Shown piece after piece: positions 26,041 to 34,902 of a stretch of 64,000 nt of DNA. The position numbers were made by a program, and so were the translations under genes. Each line of letters opens with the position of its first letter. Within the stretch, counting starts at the first letter, position 1. The stretch is from Jejuia algarum (GTDB lineage Bacteria; Bacteroidota; Bacteroidia; Flavobacteriales; Flavobacteriaceae): positions 1 through 64,000 of the forward strand of contig CANMAQ010000008.1 of assembly GCA_947495775.1 (NCBI GenBank). Direction: 5' to 3'. A model generated the notes under the pieces. That model ran no database searches, was not told where the DNA came from, and worked only from the letters and a program-made list of their open reading frames with translations.

Positions 26041-26814
26041 ATGGCAGTAGAAGTAAAAGAATTACTTGAAGCAGGTGTACACTTTGGACACCTTACACGT
26101 AAGTGGGATCCAAACATGGCGCCTTACGTATATATGGAACGTAACGGTATCCATATTATAAACCTATATAAAACAGCAGCTAAAATTGATGAAGCTGGAG
26201 CAGCATTAGCAAAAATCGCTGCATCTGGTCGCAAAATTTTATTTGTTGCCACTAAAAAACAAGCAAAAGATATTGTTGCTGAAAAAGCAGGCGCTATCAA
26301 CATGCCTTACATCACAGAAAGATGGCCAGGTGGTATGTTAACAAACTTTGTAACGATTAGAAAGGCTGTTAAAAAAATGGCTTCTATCGATAGAATGAAG
26401 AAAGATGGTACCTTCATGACACTATCTAAAAAAGAGCGTTTACAAGTAGACCGTCTAAGAGCTAAATTAGAAAAGAACTTAGGTTCTATTAGCGACATGA
26501 CACGTTTACCAGGTGCTTTATTTGTTGTAGACATTAAGCGTGAGCATATCGCGATTAAAGAAGCTCAAAAATTAAACATTCCTATTTTTGCAATGGTAGA
26601 TACAAACTCAGATCCACGTCAAGTAGATTATGTGATACCAGCAAATGATGATGCTTCTAAATCGATAAACAAAATCTTAACGCATGTTGCAGATGCTGTA
26701 TCTGGAGGTTTAGCAGAACGTAAAGCTGAAAAAGCAGCCACAGCAGCTGAAAAAGAAGCGCCTAAAGCAGAAGCTAAAAAAGCACCAGCAGTAGCCGCCG
26801 AAGAAGAAGAATAA
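26041..26814 (+). CDS. rpsB: 30S ribosomal protein S2
   Basis: S2 shows LEAGVHFGHLTRKWDPNM at the N-terminus, then GRKILFVATKKQAKDIV, ERWPGGMLTNF, and the Asp-rich VDTNSDPRQVDYVIPANDDA. An Ala/Lys/Glu-rich tail follows (about residues 235-257). The frame extends back to 25993, but I take the ATG at 26041 (MAVEVKELLEAG, 257 residues), where family similarity begins. It is followed by a terminator-like hairpin and tsf. Confidence 0.96.
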   Translation: MAVEVKELLEAGVHFGHLTRKWDPNMAPYVYMERNGIHIINLYKTAAKIDEAGAALAKIAASGRKILFVATKKQAKDIVAEKAGAINMPYITERWPGGMLTNFVTIRKAVKKMASIDRMKKDGTFMTLSKKERLQVDRLRAKLEKNLGSISDMTRLPGALFVVDIKREHIAIKEAQKLNIPIFAMVDTNSDPRQVDYVIPANDDASKSINKILTHVADAVSGGLAERKAEKAATAAEKEAPKAEAKKAPAVAAEEEE

Positions 26815-26836
26815 ATAACATTAACACAACACAAAC

Positions 26837-26885
26837 AAGTCGTTTAGTTCTTTTCTTTGCAGAAAATATATTGAACGACTTTTTT
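26837..26885 (+). terminator. Terminator-like hairpin between rpsB and tsf
   Basis: AAGTCGTT (26837-26844) pairs with AACGACTT (26874-26881), with a further small TTTTC/GAAAA hairpin inside, and ends in TTTTTT. It lies 14 bases before the tsf ATG. It may terminate part of the rpsB transcripts and so lower tsf expression relative to S2. Confidence 0.6.
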
Positions 26886-26899
26886 AAATTATAATTACT

Positions 26900-27874
26900 A
26901 TGAGTACTACAGTAAAAATAACAGCAGCTGAAGTAAACAAATTAAGAAAAGCTACTGGAGCAGGAATGATGGACTGCAAAAAAGCTTTAGTTGAAGCTGA
27001 AGGTGATTTCGATAAAGCTATTGAAGTTTTACGTAAAAAAGGTCAGAAAGTAGCAGCTAAAAGAGCAGACAGAGAATCTAGTGAAGGTGCTGCTGTTGCT
27101 AAAGTAAATGCAGACAACACAGCAGGTGTTGCTATTGTATTAGGTTGTGAAACTGATTTCGTTGGTAAAAATGAAAACTTTTTAGCCTTAGCGAGCCAAT
27201 TAGGAGATATCGCTTTAAATTCTGCGACTAAAGAAGACTTTTTAGCTTCAGATTTTGGTGGTATGACAGTTGCTGAGAAATTAGTAGAACAAACTGGTGT
27301 TATTGGTGAGAAATTAGAAATCAATGCTTTTGAAAAAATAGAAGCTGCCTATGTTGGTTCTTATGTACACATCAACAAAATTGCTGCTATCGTTGGTTTT
27401 TCTAGTGTTGTAAATAATATTGAAGCTTTAGCTAAAGATGTAGCTATGCAGATTGCCTCTATGGGTGCTACGACATTATCTTACAAAGATTTCGATCCTG
27501 CTTATGTAGCCTCTGAAACAGAAGCTAGAATTGCTGTTATAGAAAAAGATAATATCGAATTAGGACGTTTAGGTAAAACACTTAAAAACGTACCTAAGTA
27601 CATTTCTATGTCTCAGTTAACAGCTGAAGCATTAGCACAGGCTGAAGAAGATGCAAAAGCTGAATTAAAAGCTGAAGGCAAACCAGAACAAATCTGGGAT
27701 AAAATTTTACCAGGTAAAATGCAACGTTTTATTTCTGATAACACAACTTTAGATCAAGAACAGTGTTTATTAGATCAAAACTTCATTAAAGATGAAAAGA
27801 AAACGGTTGCTGATTATGTATCTTCTTTTGGAGATGTTGAAATCGCAGCGTTTAAACGCGTTACTTTAGGGTAA
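26900..27874 (+). CDS. tsf: Elongation factor Ts
   Basis: EF-Ts is the nucleotide-exchange factor of EF-Tu. The 324-residue protein begins with the UBA-like domain (VNKLRKATGAGMMDCKKAL) followed by the TDFVGKNENF signature (about residue 80) and two core subdomains. A segment near 215-285 (KNVPKYISMSQLTAEAL to GKPEQIWDKILPGKM) makes it longer than E. coli EF-Ts. It lies after rpsB as in most bacteria and ends before a strong terminator. Confidence 0.97.
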   Translation: MSTTVKITAAEVNKLRKATGAGMMDCKKALVEAEGDFDKAIEVLRKKGQKVAAKRADRESSEGAAVAKVNADNTAGVAIVLGCETDFVGKNENFLALASQLGDIALNSATKEDFLASDFGGMTVAEKLVEQTGVIGEKLEINAFEKIEAAYVGSYVHINKIAAIVGFSSVVNNIEALAKDVAMQIASMGATTLSYKDFDPAYVASETEARIAVIEKDNIELGRLGKTLKNVPKYISMSQLTAEALAQAEEDAKAELKAEGKPEQIWDKILPGKMQRFISDNTTLDQEQCLLDQNFIKDEKKTVADYVSSFGDVEIAAFKRVTLG

Positions 27875-27901
27875 TACTATCCTATTGAAACACCACTATA
27901 T

Positions 27902-27936
27902 AAACACCATTCTATACTTTAGAATGGTGTTTTTTT
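27902..27936 (+). terminator. Rho-independent terminator after tsf
   Basis: A 13-bp stem (27902-27914 with 27920-27932; AACACCATTCTA/TAGAATGGTGTT) with a 5-base loop is followed by T residues. It lies 28 bases past the tsf stop. Between it and pyrH only a possible -7 element is visible. Confidence 0.9.
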
Positions 27937-28083
27937 ATAGGATAAAACGACGTAACCCAATACGCTAAGCCCAATCGTCTTTATTCTCCCACGTATACCC
28001 CTCTATTCGCATTTGTAACAGCATTTAATGCACTAAAATGCTAATTCCATAGAGAGACAAACGACGGAATTGAAAAATTTATG

Positions 28084-28091
28084 TAATTTTG
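28084..28091 (+). promoter_or_regulatory. Possible -7 element of pyrH-frr
   Basis: TAATTTTG matches TAnnTTTG, 75 bases before pyrH and after the tsf terminator. The nearest TTG (28070-28072) is too close for a standard -33 element. Confidence 0.4.
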
Positions 28092-28166
28092 TCTCGCCTA
28101 AATAAAACAGTATCTCGTTACATGCAGACACTATTTTATTCTAACTAAAACATAAAAACTACCGCA

Positions 28167-28874
28167 ATGAAATACAAAAGAATACTACTTAAACTCTCTG
28201 GTGAAGCTTTAATGGGGACACGCCAGTATGGTATAGATCCAGAACGCCTTTCGGAATATGCTCGAGATATCAAAGCCATAACCGATAAAGGAGTAGAAGT
28301 AGCTATTGTAATTGGTGGTGGTAATATCTTTAGAGGTGTTTCTGGTGCCAGTAATGGTATGGATCGTGTACAAGGGGACCATATGGGCATGTTGGCTACA
28401 GTAATCAATGGTTTGGCTTTACAAAGCGCCTTAGAAGATGCTGATATCCCAACACGTTTGCAAACAGCCATAAAAATTAATGAAGTTGCAGAACCTTTTA
28501 TCCGTAGAAAGGCGATGCGTCATCTCGAAAAAGGACGTGTTGTCATTTTTGGTGGTGGTACAGGAAATCCTTATTTTACGACTGATTCTGCTGCTGTACT
28601 TCGTGCTATAGAAATTGAAGCCGATGTGATCTTAAAAGGCACTCGTGTTGATGGTATTTACAATGCCGACCCAGAAAAAGACAGCTCTGCAGTTAAATTT
28701 AACTCGATTTCATTTGATGACGTCTTGAAAAAGGGGCTTAAAGTTATGGACACTACAGCGTTCACGCTTAGTCAAGAAAATAAATTACCTATCATAGTTT
28801 TTGATATGAATACCCCTGGAAATCTATTTAAAGTTATCGCAGGAGAAAACATTGGTACAGAGGTAAATATTTAA
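28167..28874 (+). CDS. pyrH: UMP kinase
   Basis: The 235-residue UMP kinase phosphorylates UMP to UDP in pyrimidine nucleotide synthesis. It belongs to the amino-acid-kinase fold: RILLKLSGEALMG at the N-terminus, VVIGGGNIFRG-like AIVIGGGNIFRGV (about 47-59), DHMGMLATVINGLAL, GGGTGNPYFTTDSAA (about 132-146) and KGTRVDGIYNADPEKD. It precedes frr by 46 bases, a widely conserved pair. Confidence 0.97.
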   Translation: MKYKRILLKLSGEALMGTRQYGIDPERLSEYARDIKAITDKGVEVAIVIGGGNIFRGVSGASNGMDRVQGDHMGMLATVINGLALQSALEDADIPTRLQTAIKINEVAEPFIRRKAMRHLEKGRVVIFGGGTGNPYFTTDSAAVLRAIEIEADVILKGTRVDGIYNADPEKDSSAVKFNSISFDDVLKKGLKVMDTTAFTLSQENKLPIIVFDMNTPGNLFKVIAGENIGTEVNI

Positions 28875-28920
28875 AACAGTGCCATTTTTGAGTATTTATT
28901 GAAAATTAAATTTTAAAATA

Positions 28921-29478
28921 ATGAACGAAGATTTACAATTTATATTAGATACAGCTAAAGAAGCGATGAGTAATGCCTTAAAGCATTTAGAAAAACAACT
29001 CACAAATATAAGAGCAGGAAAAGCAAGTCCAGCAATGCTTGGTAGTGTTATGGTAGATTACTATGGTTCACAAACACCACTAAGCCAAGTTGCAAATGTA
29101 AATACTCCTGATGGTAGAACGATAACGGTACAGCCTTGGGAAAAAAATATGCTTCAAGAAATTGAGCGTGGTATCATGATTGCCAATTTGGGTTTTAACC
29201 CTATGAATAATGGAGATACGATTATCATTAACGTACCGCCTTTAACCGAAGAACGCAGAAGGGATTTAGCAAAACAAGCAAAATCTGAAGCTGAAGATGC
29301 CAAAGTAGGTATTAGAAATGCGCGCAAAGATGCTAATAATGAGATCAAGAAATTGGATGATGTTTCTGAAGATCTCAAAAAAAATGCTGAGATTGACATA
29401 CAAGAAATGACCGATACTTACGTTAAGAACATAGATGGTATCTTTGACAAGAAAGAAAAAGAAATCATGACAGTATAA
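28921..29478 (+). CDS. frr: Ribosome-recycling factor
   Basis: This 185-residue factor splits post-termination ribosomes together with EF-G. Visible signatures are LTNIRAGKASPAMLGSVMVDYYGS, TPLSQVANVNTPDGRTITVQPW and LTEERRRDLAKQAKSEAEDAKVG. It is downstream of pyrH and ends at a terminator. Confidence 0.97.
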   Translation: MNEDLQFILDTAKEAMSNALKHLEKQLTNIRAGKASPAMLGSVMVDYYGSQTPLSQVANVNTPDGRTITVQPWEKNMLQEIERGIMIANLGFNPMNNGDTIIINVPPLTEERRRDLAKQAKSEAEDAKVGIRNARKDANNEIKKLDDVSEDLKKNAEIDIQEMTDTYVKNIDGIFDKKEKEIMTV

Positions 29479-29482
29479 TTAT

Positions 29483-29505
29483 AAGCGACATTTTAGTCGC
29501 TTTTT
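29483..29505 (+). terminator. Terminator after frr
   Basis: AAGCGAC (29483-29489) pairs with GTCGCTT (29496-29502) around a 6-base loop and runs into TTTTTCTTT, 5 bases after the frr stop. Confidence 0.8.
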
Positions 29506-29532
29506 CTTTAACCTATAGCTTACATATTAGCA

Positions 29533-30801
29533 ATGATAAAATATTGTGCGCTTTTAGTGTACCTCTTAATTGGAACGGCACAAGCTCAAAATGCAGTAAG
29601 CCAACGCTTCGAAATAGAAACAGACTCCATTAAAAAAAGTCTTTTTCTCAAACAGATAGGGAATGGTTACTTCCCCACTAAGTATTTTGATTTTGACTTG
29701 AGGTATCTCGTGAAATTCAACCAATTTGAAGGCCTAAGAACAGGTTTAGGAGGGCTCACTAACGACAAATTTTCTAAAAATTATAGACTTACAGGCTATA
29801 CGGTTTACGGTTTTGCCGATCATGCTTTTAAATACAGCATAGGGGGTAGCACACGTATTTTTAAGTCAACCAATACATGGCTGGGGGTCTCATATACAGA
29901 CGATCTGCAAGAAACAGGAAGTTCTAAATTTTTAACCGATACCCGCTTCTTTCAATTTTTCGAACCGCGCTTGCTCAATATCGACTTATTCCATAGACAC
30001 ATAACGCAAGCCGTATTCTTAAAGCACCAATTACACCCTAAACTAGCGTCTACAGTACAATTTGCTGTAAGTAATGTAGAACCTACCTACAGCTATCAGT
30101 TTAATTTAAACGGCGAACGTTTTAGTAAATTTCAGTTTACTACTGCAATTACCTCTTTTCATTGGAGTCCTTTTAATAAATTTAAAAACGTTAAAGATTT
30201 ACCACAAGAGGTAAAATTAGGATATCCACAATTTGCGTTTCAGTTCACAAAAAGTATAAAGGATGCCTTTAAAGGTGACTTTAATTTTACTAAAATCGAT
30301 CTTAAGGCTATTGAGCGGATTGAACATAAGAACAAATCCGTTTCAGAAATTACGGTAGTTGCAGGTATTGCACGTGGAGACACTCCCTTAACACATCTCT
30401 ACCATGCCTATCCTAATAACATCAATAAAGAAGGTGTCTTTCAACGTTTTTCAGTCGCTGGTATTACAAGTTTTGAGACCATGTTTTTTAACGAATTTTT
30501 CTCTGATAAATTTACGACACTTCAGTTTAAACATTACCTAAAACCATTTCGTATCGCACCGCGATTTCAACCTCAGCTGGTATTGATATCCCGCTACGCC
30601 TTAGGTGATATTAACAGTCCGCAGCGTCATGAAAACATTGCATTTGGCTCCCTTAAAAAAGGCTATACCGAATCTGGTTTAGAATTAAACAAGCTTCTCT
30701 TTGGCTTTGGTCTTAGTTTCACATACCGCTATGGAGCGTATCACCTTCCTAATTTTGATGATAATCTTGCATTAAAATTCACTTTTAATGTTACATTATA
30801 A
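29533..30801 (+). CDS. Outer-membrane beta-barrel protein resembling the DUF5686 barrel
   Basis: The 422-residue protein has a signal peptide (about 1-18, ending AQAQ). The rest is rich in alternating aromatic/polar strands and ends LALKFTFNVTL, with a terminal hydrophobic residue as expected for an outer-membrane barrel. The pattern (FDFDLRYLVKFNQFEGLRTGLG, then KHYLKPFRIAPRFQPQLVL) reminds me of the C-terminal barrel of DUF5686 proteins. The carboxypeptidase-like N-terminal domain of that family is absent. It lies 60 bases ahead of an RND exporter gene, so the two may act together. The function is unknown. Confidence 0.6.
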   Translation: MIKYCALLVYLLIGTAQAQNAVSQRFEIETDSIKKSLFLKQIGNGYFPTKYFDFDLRYLVKFNQFEGLRTGLGGLTNDKFSKNYRLTGYTVYGFADHAFKYSIGGSTRIFKSTNTWLGVSYTDDLQETGSSKFLTDTRFFQFFEPRLLNIDLFHRHITQAVFLKHQLHPKLASTVQFAVSNVEPTYSYQFNLNGERFSKFQFTTAITSFHWSPFNKFKNVKDLPQEVKLGYPQFAFQFTKSIKDAFKGDFNFTKIDLKAIERIEHKNKSVSEITVVAGIARGDTPLTHLYHAYPNNINKEGVFQRFSVAGITSFETMFFNEFFSDKFTTLQFKHYLKPFRIAPRFQPQLVLISRYALGDINSPQRHENIAFGSLKKGYTESGLELNKLLFGFGLSFTYRYGAYHLPNFDDNLALKFTFNVTL

Positions 30802-30861
30802 GTCGATTTTCGCCGCTTAATACATTGTTTTTTCTACCTTTGCGCATCTTTTACAAACACA

Positions 30862-33270
30862 ATGTTCAAACTTTTTTCGAAAGACTTCTGGGATATTACA
30901 GCAAGGCTCATTTTACGTAATAAAATTGGCATTTTAATTGCTATAGTACTCGTTACCTTATTTTTTAGTACCAAGTGGGAGAATATGCGCTTCACCAGTA
31001 CCGAAGCCAATTTATTACCAGACGATCACGAGGTTAATATCATCTACAATTCCTTTTTAGAGATTTTTGGAGAAGAAGGTAATCTCATCATTATTGGTGT
31101 AAAAGACAGCGCACTATTCAATGTAAAGACTCTAAATGCTTGGAACAAGTTATCTGAAAGCTTTAAACGTTACGATGAAGTGAGTTCGGTGGTTTCTATA
31201 AAAGATTTACAGAAACTCATCAAAAACACGGATAAAAAGAAATTTGATTTAGAACCATTCATCAAAGATTCTGTATCCAGTTTAGCCGAAATTAAATCGC
31301 TTAAAACAGCGCTTTTTGAGCAATATCCGTTTTACGATAACTTTCTTTTTAACAGTAAAACAGAAACCATTCGCTCTGCCGTATATCTCGAAAAAGATAT
31401 TGTTAACACCTCTAAGCGAAAAGATTTTATCTTAAAAACATTAGTCCCAGAAATTGAAGCCTTCAAAATAGCTACTGGTTTAGATGTTCGTGTTTCTGGT
31501 ATGCCTTACATTCGTACACTCAACTCTAAACACATCGTAGACGAAATCTATTTATTTATAATAGGTGCTTTATTGGTGACCTCCATCATCTTCTTTTTCT
31601 TTTTTAGATCGTTTAGAGCCACACTTATTTCACTTGTTGTAGTGTGCATTGGTGTTATGTGGACCTTAGGCATCATAGGCTTACTTAATTATGAAATTAC
31701 GGTACTTACCGCTTTAATTCCGCCTCTAATTATAGTTATTGGCTTTCCTAACTGTATTTTCTTAATTAATAAATACCAACATGAAGTAAAACTTCATGGC
31801 AATAAAGTAAAATCATTACAACGCGTTATTACCAAAGTAGGCAACGCCACCTTAATGACAAACATTACAACTGCTTCTGGCTTTGCTACATTTATTCTTA
31901 CAGAAAGTAAACTTCTTAAAGAATTTGGTATTGTAGCCTCCTTGAGTATCATTGCCATTTTCATATTATGCTTGCTCATTATTCCAATTATATACACGTT
32001 TTTACCATTTCCTAAAGAGCGCCATTTAGAGCATCTTAATAAAAAATGGATTGGTGGTTTTGTGAATTGGATGGAACGTATGGTAAGACAAAAACGCATT
32101 GCTATTTATGGCATTTCGGTAGTGTTACTTATCGTGAGTATGATAGGCATTTATCAAATTAAAATTTCTGGAAGCCTAATAGAAGACATGCCCAAACAGA
32201 CGCAGTTTTTTAAAGACATTCGTTTTTTCGAAAAGGAATTTAACGGTATTATGCCATTAGAGATCATGATTGATACCAAACGAAAAAAAGGGGTCATGAA
32301 GTTATCGACTTTAAAGCGTATGGATGAGATCGAAACTTTCATTTCTGAAGTACCAGAATTGTCTAAACCTATTTCGGTTGTAAGTCTCGTTAAATACTCA
32401 AAACAGGCCTATTATAACGGCAAACCTAAATATTACCAACTCCCAACATCTCAAGAAAGTAGTTTTATTTTATCTTATGCTAAAAATTCAACCTCAAAAG
32501 TAGATTTACTTAATAACTTTGTGGATAGTACGGGACAATACGCACGTATTACAACATTTATGAAAGACGTAGGCACCGATAAAATGCAGCGTATAGAAGA
32601 AAATCTCTTAGAAAAAATACATAAAGTATTTCCAAAAAAACGTTTCGATGTTGTTGTTACAGGAAAAGCTTTAGTATTTCAAAAAGGCACCAAATATTTG
32701 GTGAAGAACTTAGCCATTTCATTATCATTAGCCATATTACTTATCTCGTTATTCATGGCTTATATGTTTCGATCTGCACGCATGATTATTGTATCACTCA
32801 TCCCTAATTTAATCCCCCTTTTAGTTACAGCGGGTTTAATGGGGTATATTGGTGTTCCTATAAAGCCTTCTACGATACTTGTATTTAGTATTGCCTTTGG
32901 TATTTCGGTAGACGATACCATTCATTTCTTAGCCAAATACCGTCAAGAATTACAAGCCAATAAATGGAAAATTAAACCTTCGGTCTATGGCGCGCTAAAG
33001 GAAACAGGGGTAAGCATGTTTTACACCTCTATAGTGCTCTTTTTTGGATTCTCTGTATTTACGATTTCTAGTTATGGAGGTACAGTTGCCCTAGGTGCTT
33101 TAGTATCGGCCACGTTGTTATTTGCCATGCTGTCTAACCTATTGCTCCTTCCCTCTTTATTATTGTCTTTAGAACGTAATATTGCAAATAAAACGGTCCT
33201 TAAAAAACCTGCAATTAATATTATTCCAGAAGAAGATGATGCAGAAGTAACGCGGCCAAAAGAAGATTAA
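30862..33270 (+). CDS. RND superfamily (MMPL-type) exporter
   Basis: This 802-residue membrane protein has the duplicated RND layout: one transmembrane helix, a periplasmic domain, five to six helices (about 225-400), then the same again (helix about 415, periplasmic loop about 435-600, helices about 615-770). The sterol-sensing-like segments are visible (GFPNCIFLINKYQHEV, and FGISVDDTIHFLAKYRQEL near residue 690, with the Asp pair of the proton relay). It is single-chain and much shorter than AcrB, as in lipid or hopanoid exporters of the MMPL/HpnN group. The cargo is unknown. A TACCTTTG (-7-like) lies at 30835-30842. Confidence 0.85.
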   Translation: MFKLFSKDFWDITARLILRNKIGILIAIVLVTLFFSTKWENMRFTSTEANLLPDDHEVNIIYNSFLEIFGEEGNLIIIGVKDSALFNVKTLNAWNKLSESFKRYDEVSSVVSIKDLQKLIKNTDKKKFDLEPFIKDSVSSLAEIKSLKTALFEQYPFYDNFLFNSKTETIRSAVYLEKDIVNTSKRKDFILKTLVPEIEAFKIATGLDVRVSGMPYIRTLNSKHIVDEIYLFIIGALLVTSIIFFFFFRSFRATLISLVVVCIGVMWTLGIIGLLNYEITVLTALIPPLIIVIGFPNCIFLINKYQHEVKLHGNKVKSLQRVITKVGNATLMTNITTASGFATFILTESKLLKEFGIVASLSIIAIFILCLLIIPIIYTFLPFPKERHLEHLNKKWIGGFVNWMERMVRQKRIAIYGISVVLLIVSMIGIYQIKISGSLIEDMPKQTQFFKDIRFFEKEFNGIMPLEIMIDTKRKKGVMKLSTLKRMDEIETFISEVPELSKPISVVSLVKYSKQAYYNGKPKYYQLPTSQESSFILSYAKNSTSKVDLLNNFVDSTGQYARITTFMKDVGTDKMQRIEENLLEKIHKVFPKKRFDVVVTGKALVFQKGTKYLVKNLAISLSLAILLISLFMAYMFRSARMIIVSLIPNLIPLLVTAGLMGYIGVPIKPSTILVFSIAFGISVDDTIHFLAKYRQELQANKWKIKPSVYGALKETGVSMFYTSIVLFFGFSVFTISSYGGTVALGALVSATLLFAMLSNLLLLPSLLLSLERNIANKTVLKKPAINIIPEEDDAEVTRPKED

Positions 33271-33380
33271 TACACTATATCTATAAGCTACTTTTAGTTC
33301 CATTTTAAGCTTTTTTTTAGTTCTAATAGTTGACCTCTATCCTTTGAAACCATTATATTTACTGCTCTAAATACGTATTT

Positions 33381-34814
33381 ATGCAGTTATATTCCGTTTC
33401 AGACTTGTTGAATCAAAAAAATAGAGTACCCGAAATTGCTGTTAAAGGTTGGGTGAGAACGTTTAGAGCCAATAGATTTATTGCTTTAAATGATGGTTCT
33501 ACGCTTGAAAACATACAATGTGTTGTCGATTTTGAACAGACCGATGAAGCCCTTTTAAAACGTGTTACTACAGGAGCTGCTGTAGAGATAAAGGGAGAAC
33601 TGGTAGAGAGTCAAGGTAAAGGGCAAGCCATAGAAATTTTAGTATCACATCTTACTATATTAGGTGATTCTGATCCGGACACCTATCCTATTCAACCCAA
33701 AAAACACTCTTTTGAATTTTTAAGAGAAAATGCACACCTGCGCACGCGTACCAGTACTTTTAGCGCCATTATGCGCATACGCTCTACCCTGTCGTTCGCT
33801 ATTCACAAATACTTTAACGATAACGGTTTTTACTATATGCACACGCCTATTATTACAGGAAGTGATGCCGAAGGTGCTGGAGAAATGTTTAAAGTCACCA
33901 AACTAGATCCAAAACACCCACCGCTTGATGCCGATAACAACGTTGACTACGCGCAAGACTTCTTTGGAAAAGAAACCAATTTAACCGTATCTGGGCAATT
34001 AGAAGCAGAAACTTATGCCATGTCTTTAGGAAAAGTGTACACCTTTGGGCCCACCTTTAGAGCCGAAAACTCTAATACATCAAGACACCTGTCTGAATTT
34101 TGGATGATAGAACCCGAAGTCGCTTTTATGGACTTACCCGGTAATATGGATTTGGCAGAAGATTTTCTAAAATCTGTGCTCAATTATGTTTTAGAAACGA
34201 ATAAAACCGATATTGAATTTTTAGAAAAACGATTACGCGACGAAGAAAAAAAGAAACCTCAAGCAGAACGCAGTAGTCTTTCGTTAATTGAAAAATTAAA
34301 TTTTGTCATCGATAACAATTTTAAACGTGTAAGTTATACCGAAGCTATAGATATATTACGTAATAGTAAACCCAATAAAAAGAAGAAATTTAAATACCCC
34401 ATTGAAGACTGGGGTGCCGATTTACAAAGTGAGCACGAACGCTTTCTTGTAGAAAAACATTTTAAATGTCCTGTTATATTATTTGATTATCCTGCCGCTA
34501 TTAAGGCGTTTTATATGCGCTTAAATGACGATGGTAAAACGGTACGAGCTATGGACATTTTATTCCCTGGAATAGGAGAAATGGTAGGCGGTTCGCAACG
34601 CGAAGAACGCTTAGACGTTCTTAAAGAAAAAATGGCAGCACTACAAATCCCAGAAGAAGAGTTATGGTGGTATTTAGATTTACGCAAGTATGGCACAGCA
34701 GTACATTCTGGCTTTGGCCTTGGTTTTGAGCGTCTTGTCATGTTTGTTACAGGTATGACAAACATTAGAGATGTTATCCCTTTTCCAAGAAGTCCACAAA
34801 ATGCTGCATTTTAA
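33381..34814 (+). CDS. asnS: Asparagine-tRNA ligase
   Basis: This class II synthetase charges tRNA-Asn. The 477 residues comprise an OB-fold anticodon-binding domain (about 1-115, VKGWVRTFRANRFIALNDGS), the catalytic core with motif 2 (GPTFRAENSNTSRHLSEFWMIEPE, cited in part, about residues 222-245) and motif 3 (GLGFERLVMFVTGMTNIRD, about 450). An insertion near 295-350 (LEKRLRDEEKKKPQAE onward) is typical of bacterial AsnRS. The Asn-type reading of the active site rests on overall similarity. It is 88 bases ahead of rpoN in the same direction. Confidence 0.96.
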   Translation: MQLYSVSDLLNQKNRVPEIAVKGWVRTFRANRFIALNDGSTLENIQCVVDFEQTDEALLKRVTTGAAVEIKGELVESQGKGQAIEILVSHLTILGDSDPDTYPIQPKKHSFEFLRENAHLRTRTSTFSAIMRIRSTLSFAIHKYFNDNGFYYMHTPIITGSDAEGAGEMFKVTKLDPKHPPLDADNNVDYAQDFFGKETNLTVSGQLEAETYAMSLGKVYTFGPTFRAENSNTSRHLSEFWMIEPEVAFMDLPGNMDLAEDFLKSVLNYVLETNKTDIEFLEKRLRDEEKKKPQAERSSLSLIEKLNFVIDNNFKRVSYTEAIDILRNSKPNKKKKFKYPIEDWGADLQSEHERFLVEKHFKCPVILFDYPAAIKAFYMRLNDDGKTVRAMDILFPGIGEMVGGSQREERLDVLKEKMAALQIPEEELWWYLDLRKYGTAVHSGFGLGFERLVMFVTGMTNIRDVIPFPRSPQNAAF

Positions 34815-34902
34815 AACGAGTTTGGCACAACTTTTTCATTGTCTGTTTTGTTATACTAACTTTATACTTTTTACTTAACTTAGCGTCAAACCCAATCAAC
34901 TT

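Noticed and set aside
33271..33380. Possible terminator between the RND gene and asnS
   Set aside because: Only a 5-bp AAGCT/AGCTT pairing next to a T run is visible, too weak to call.
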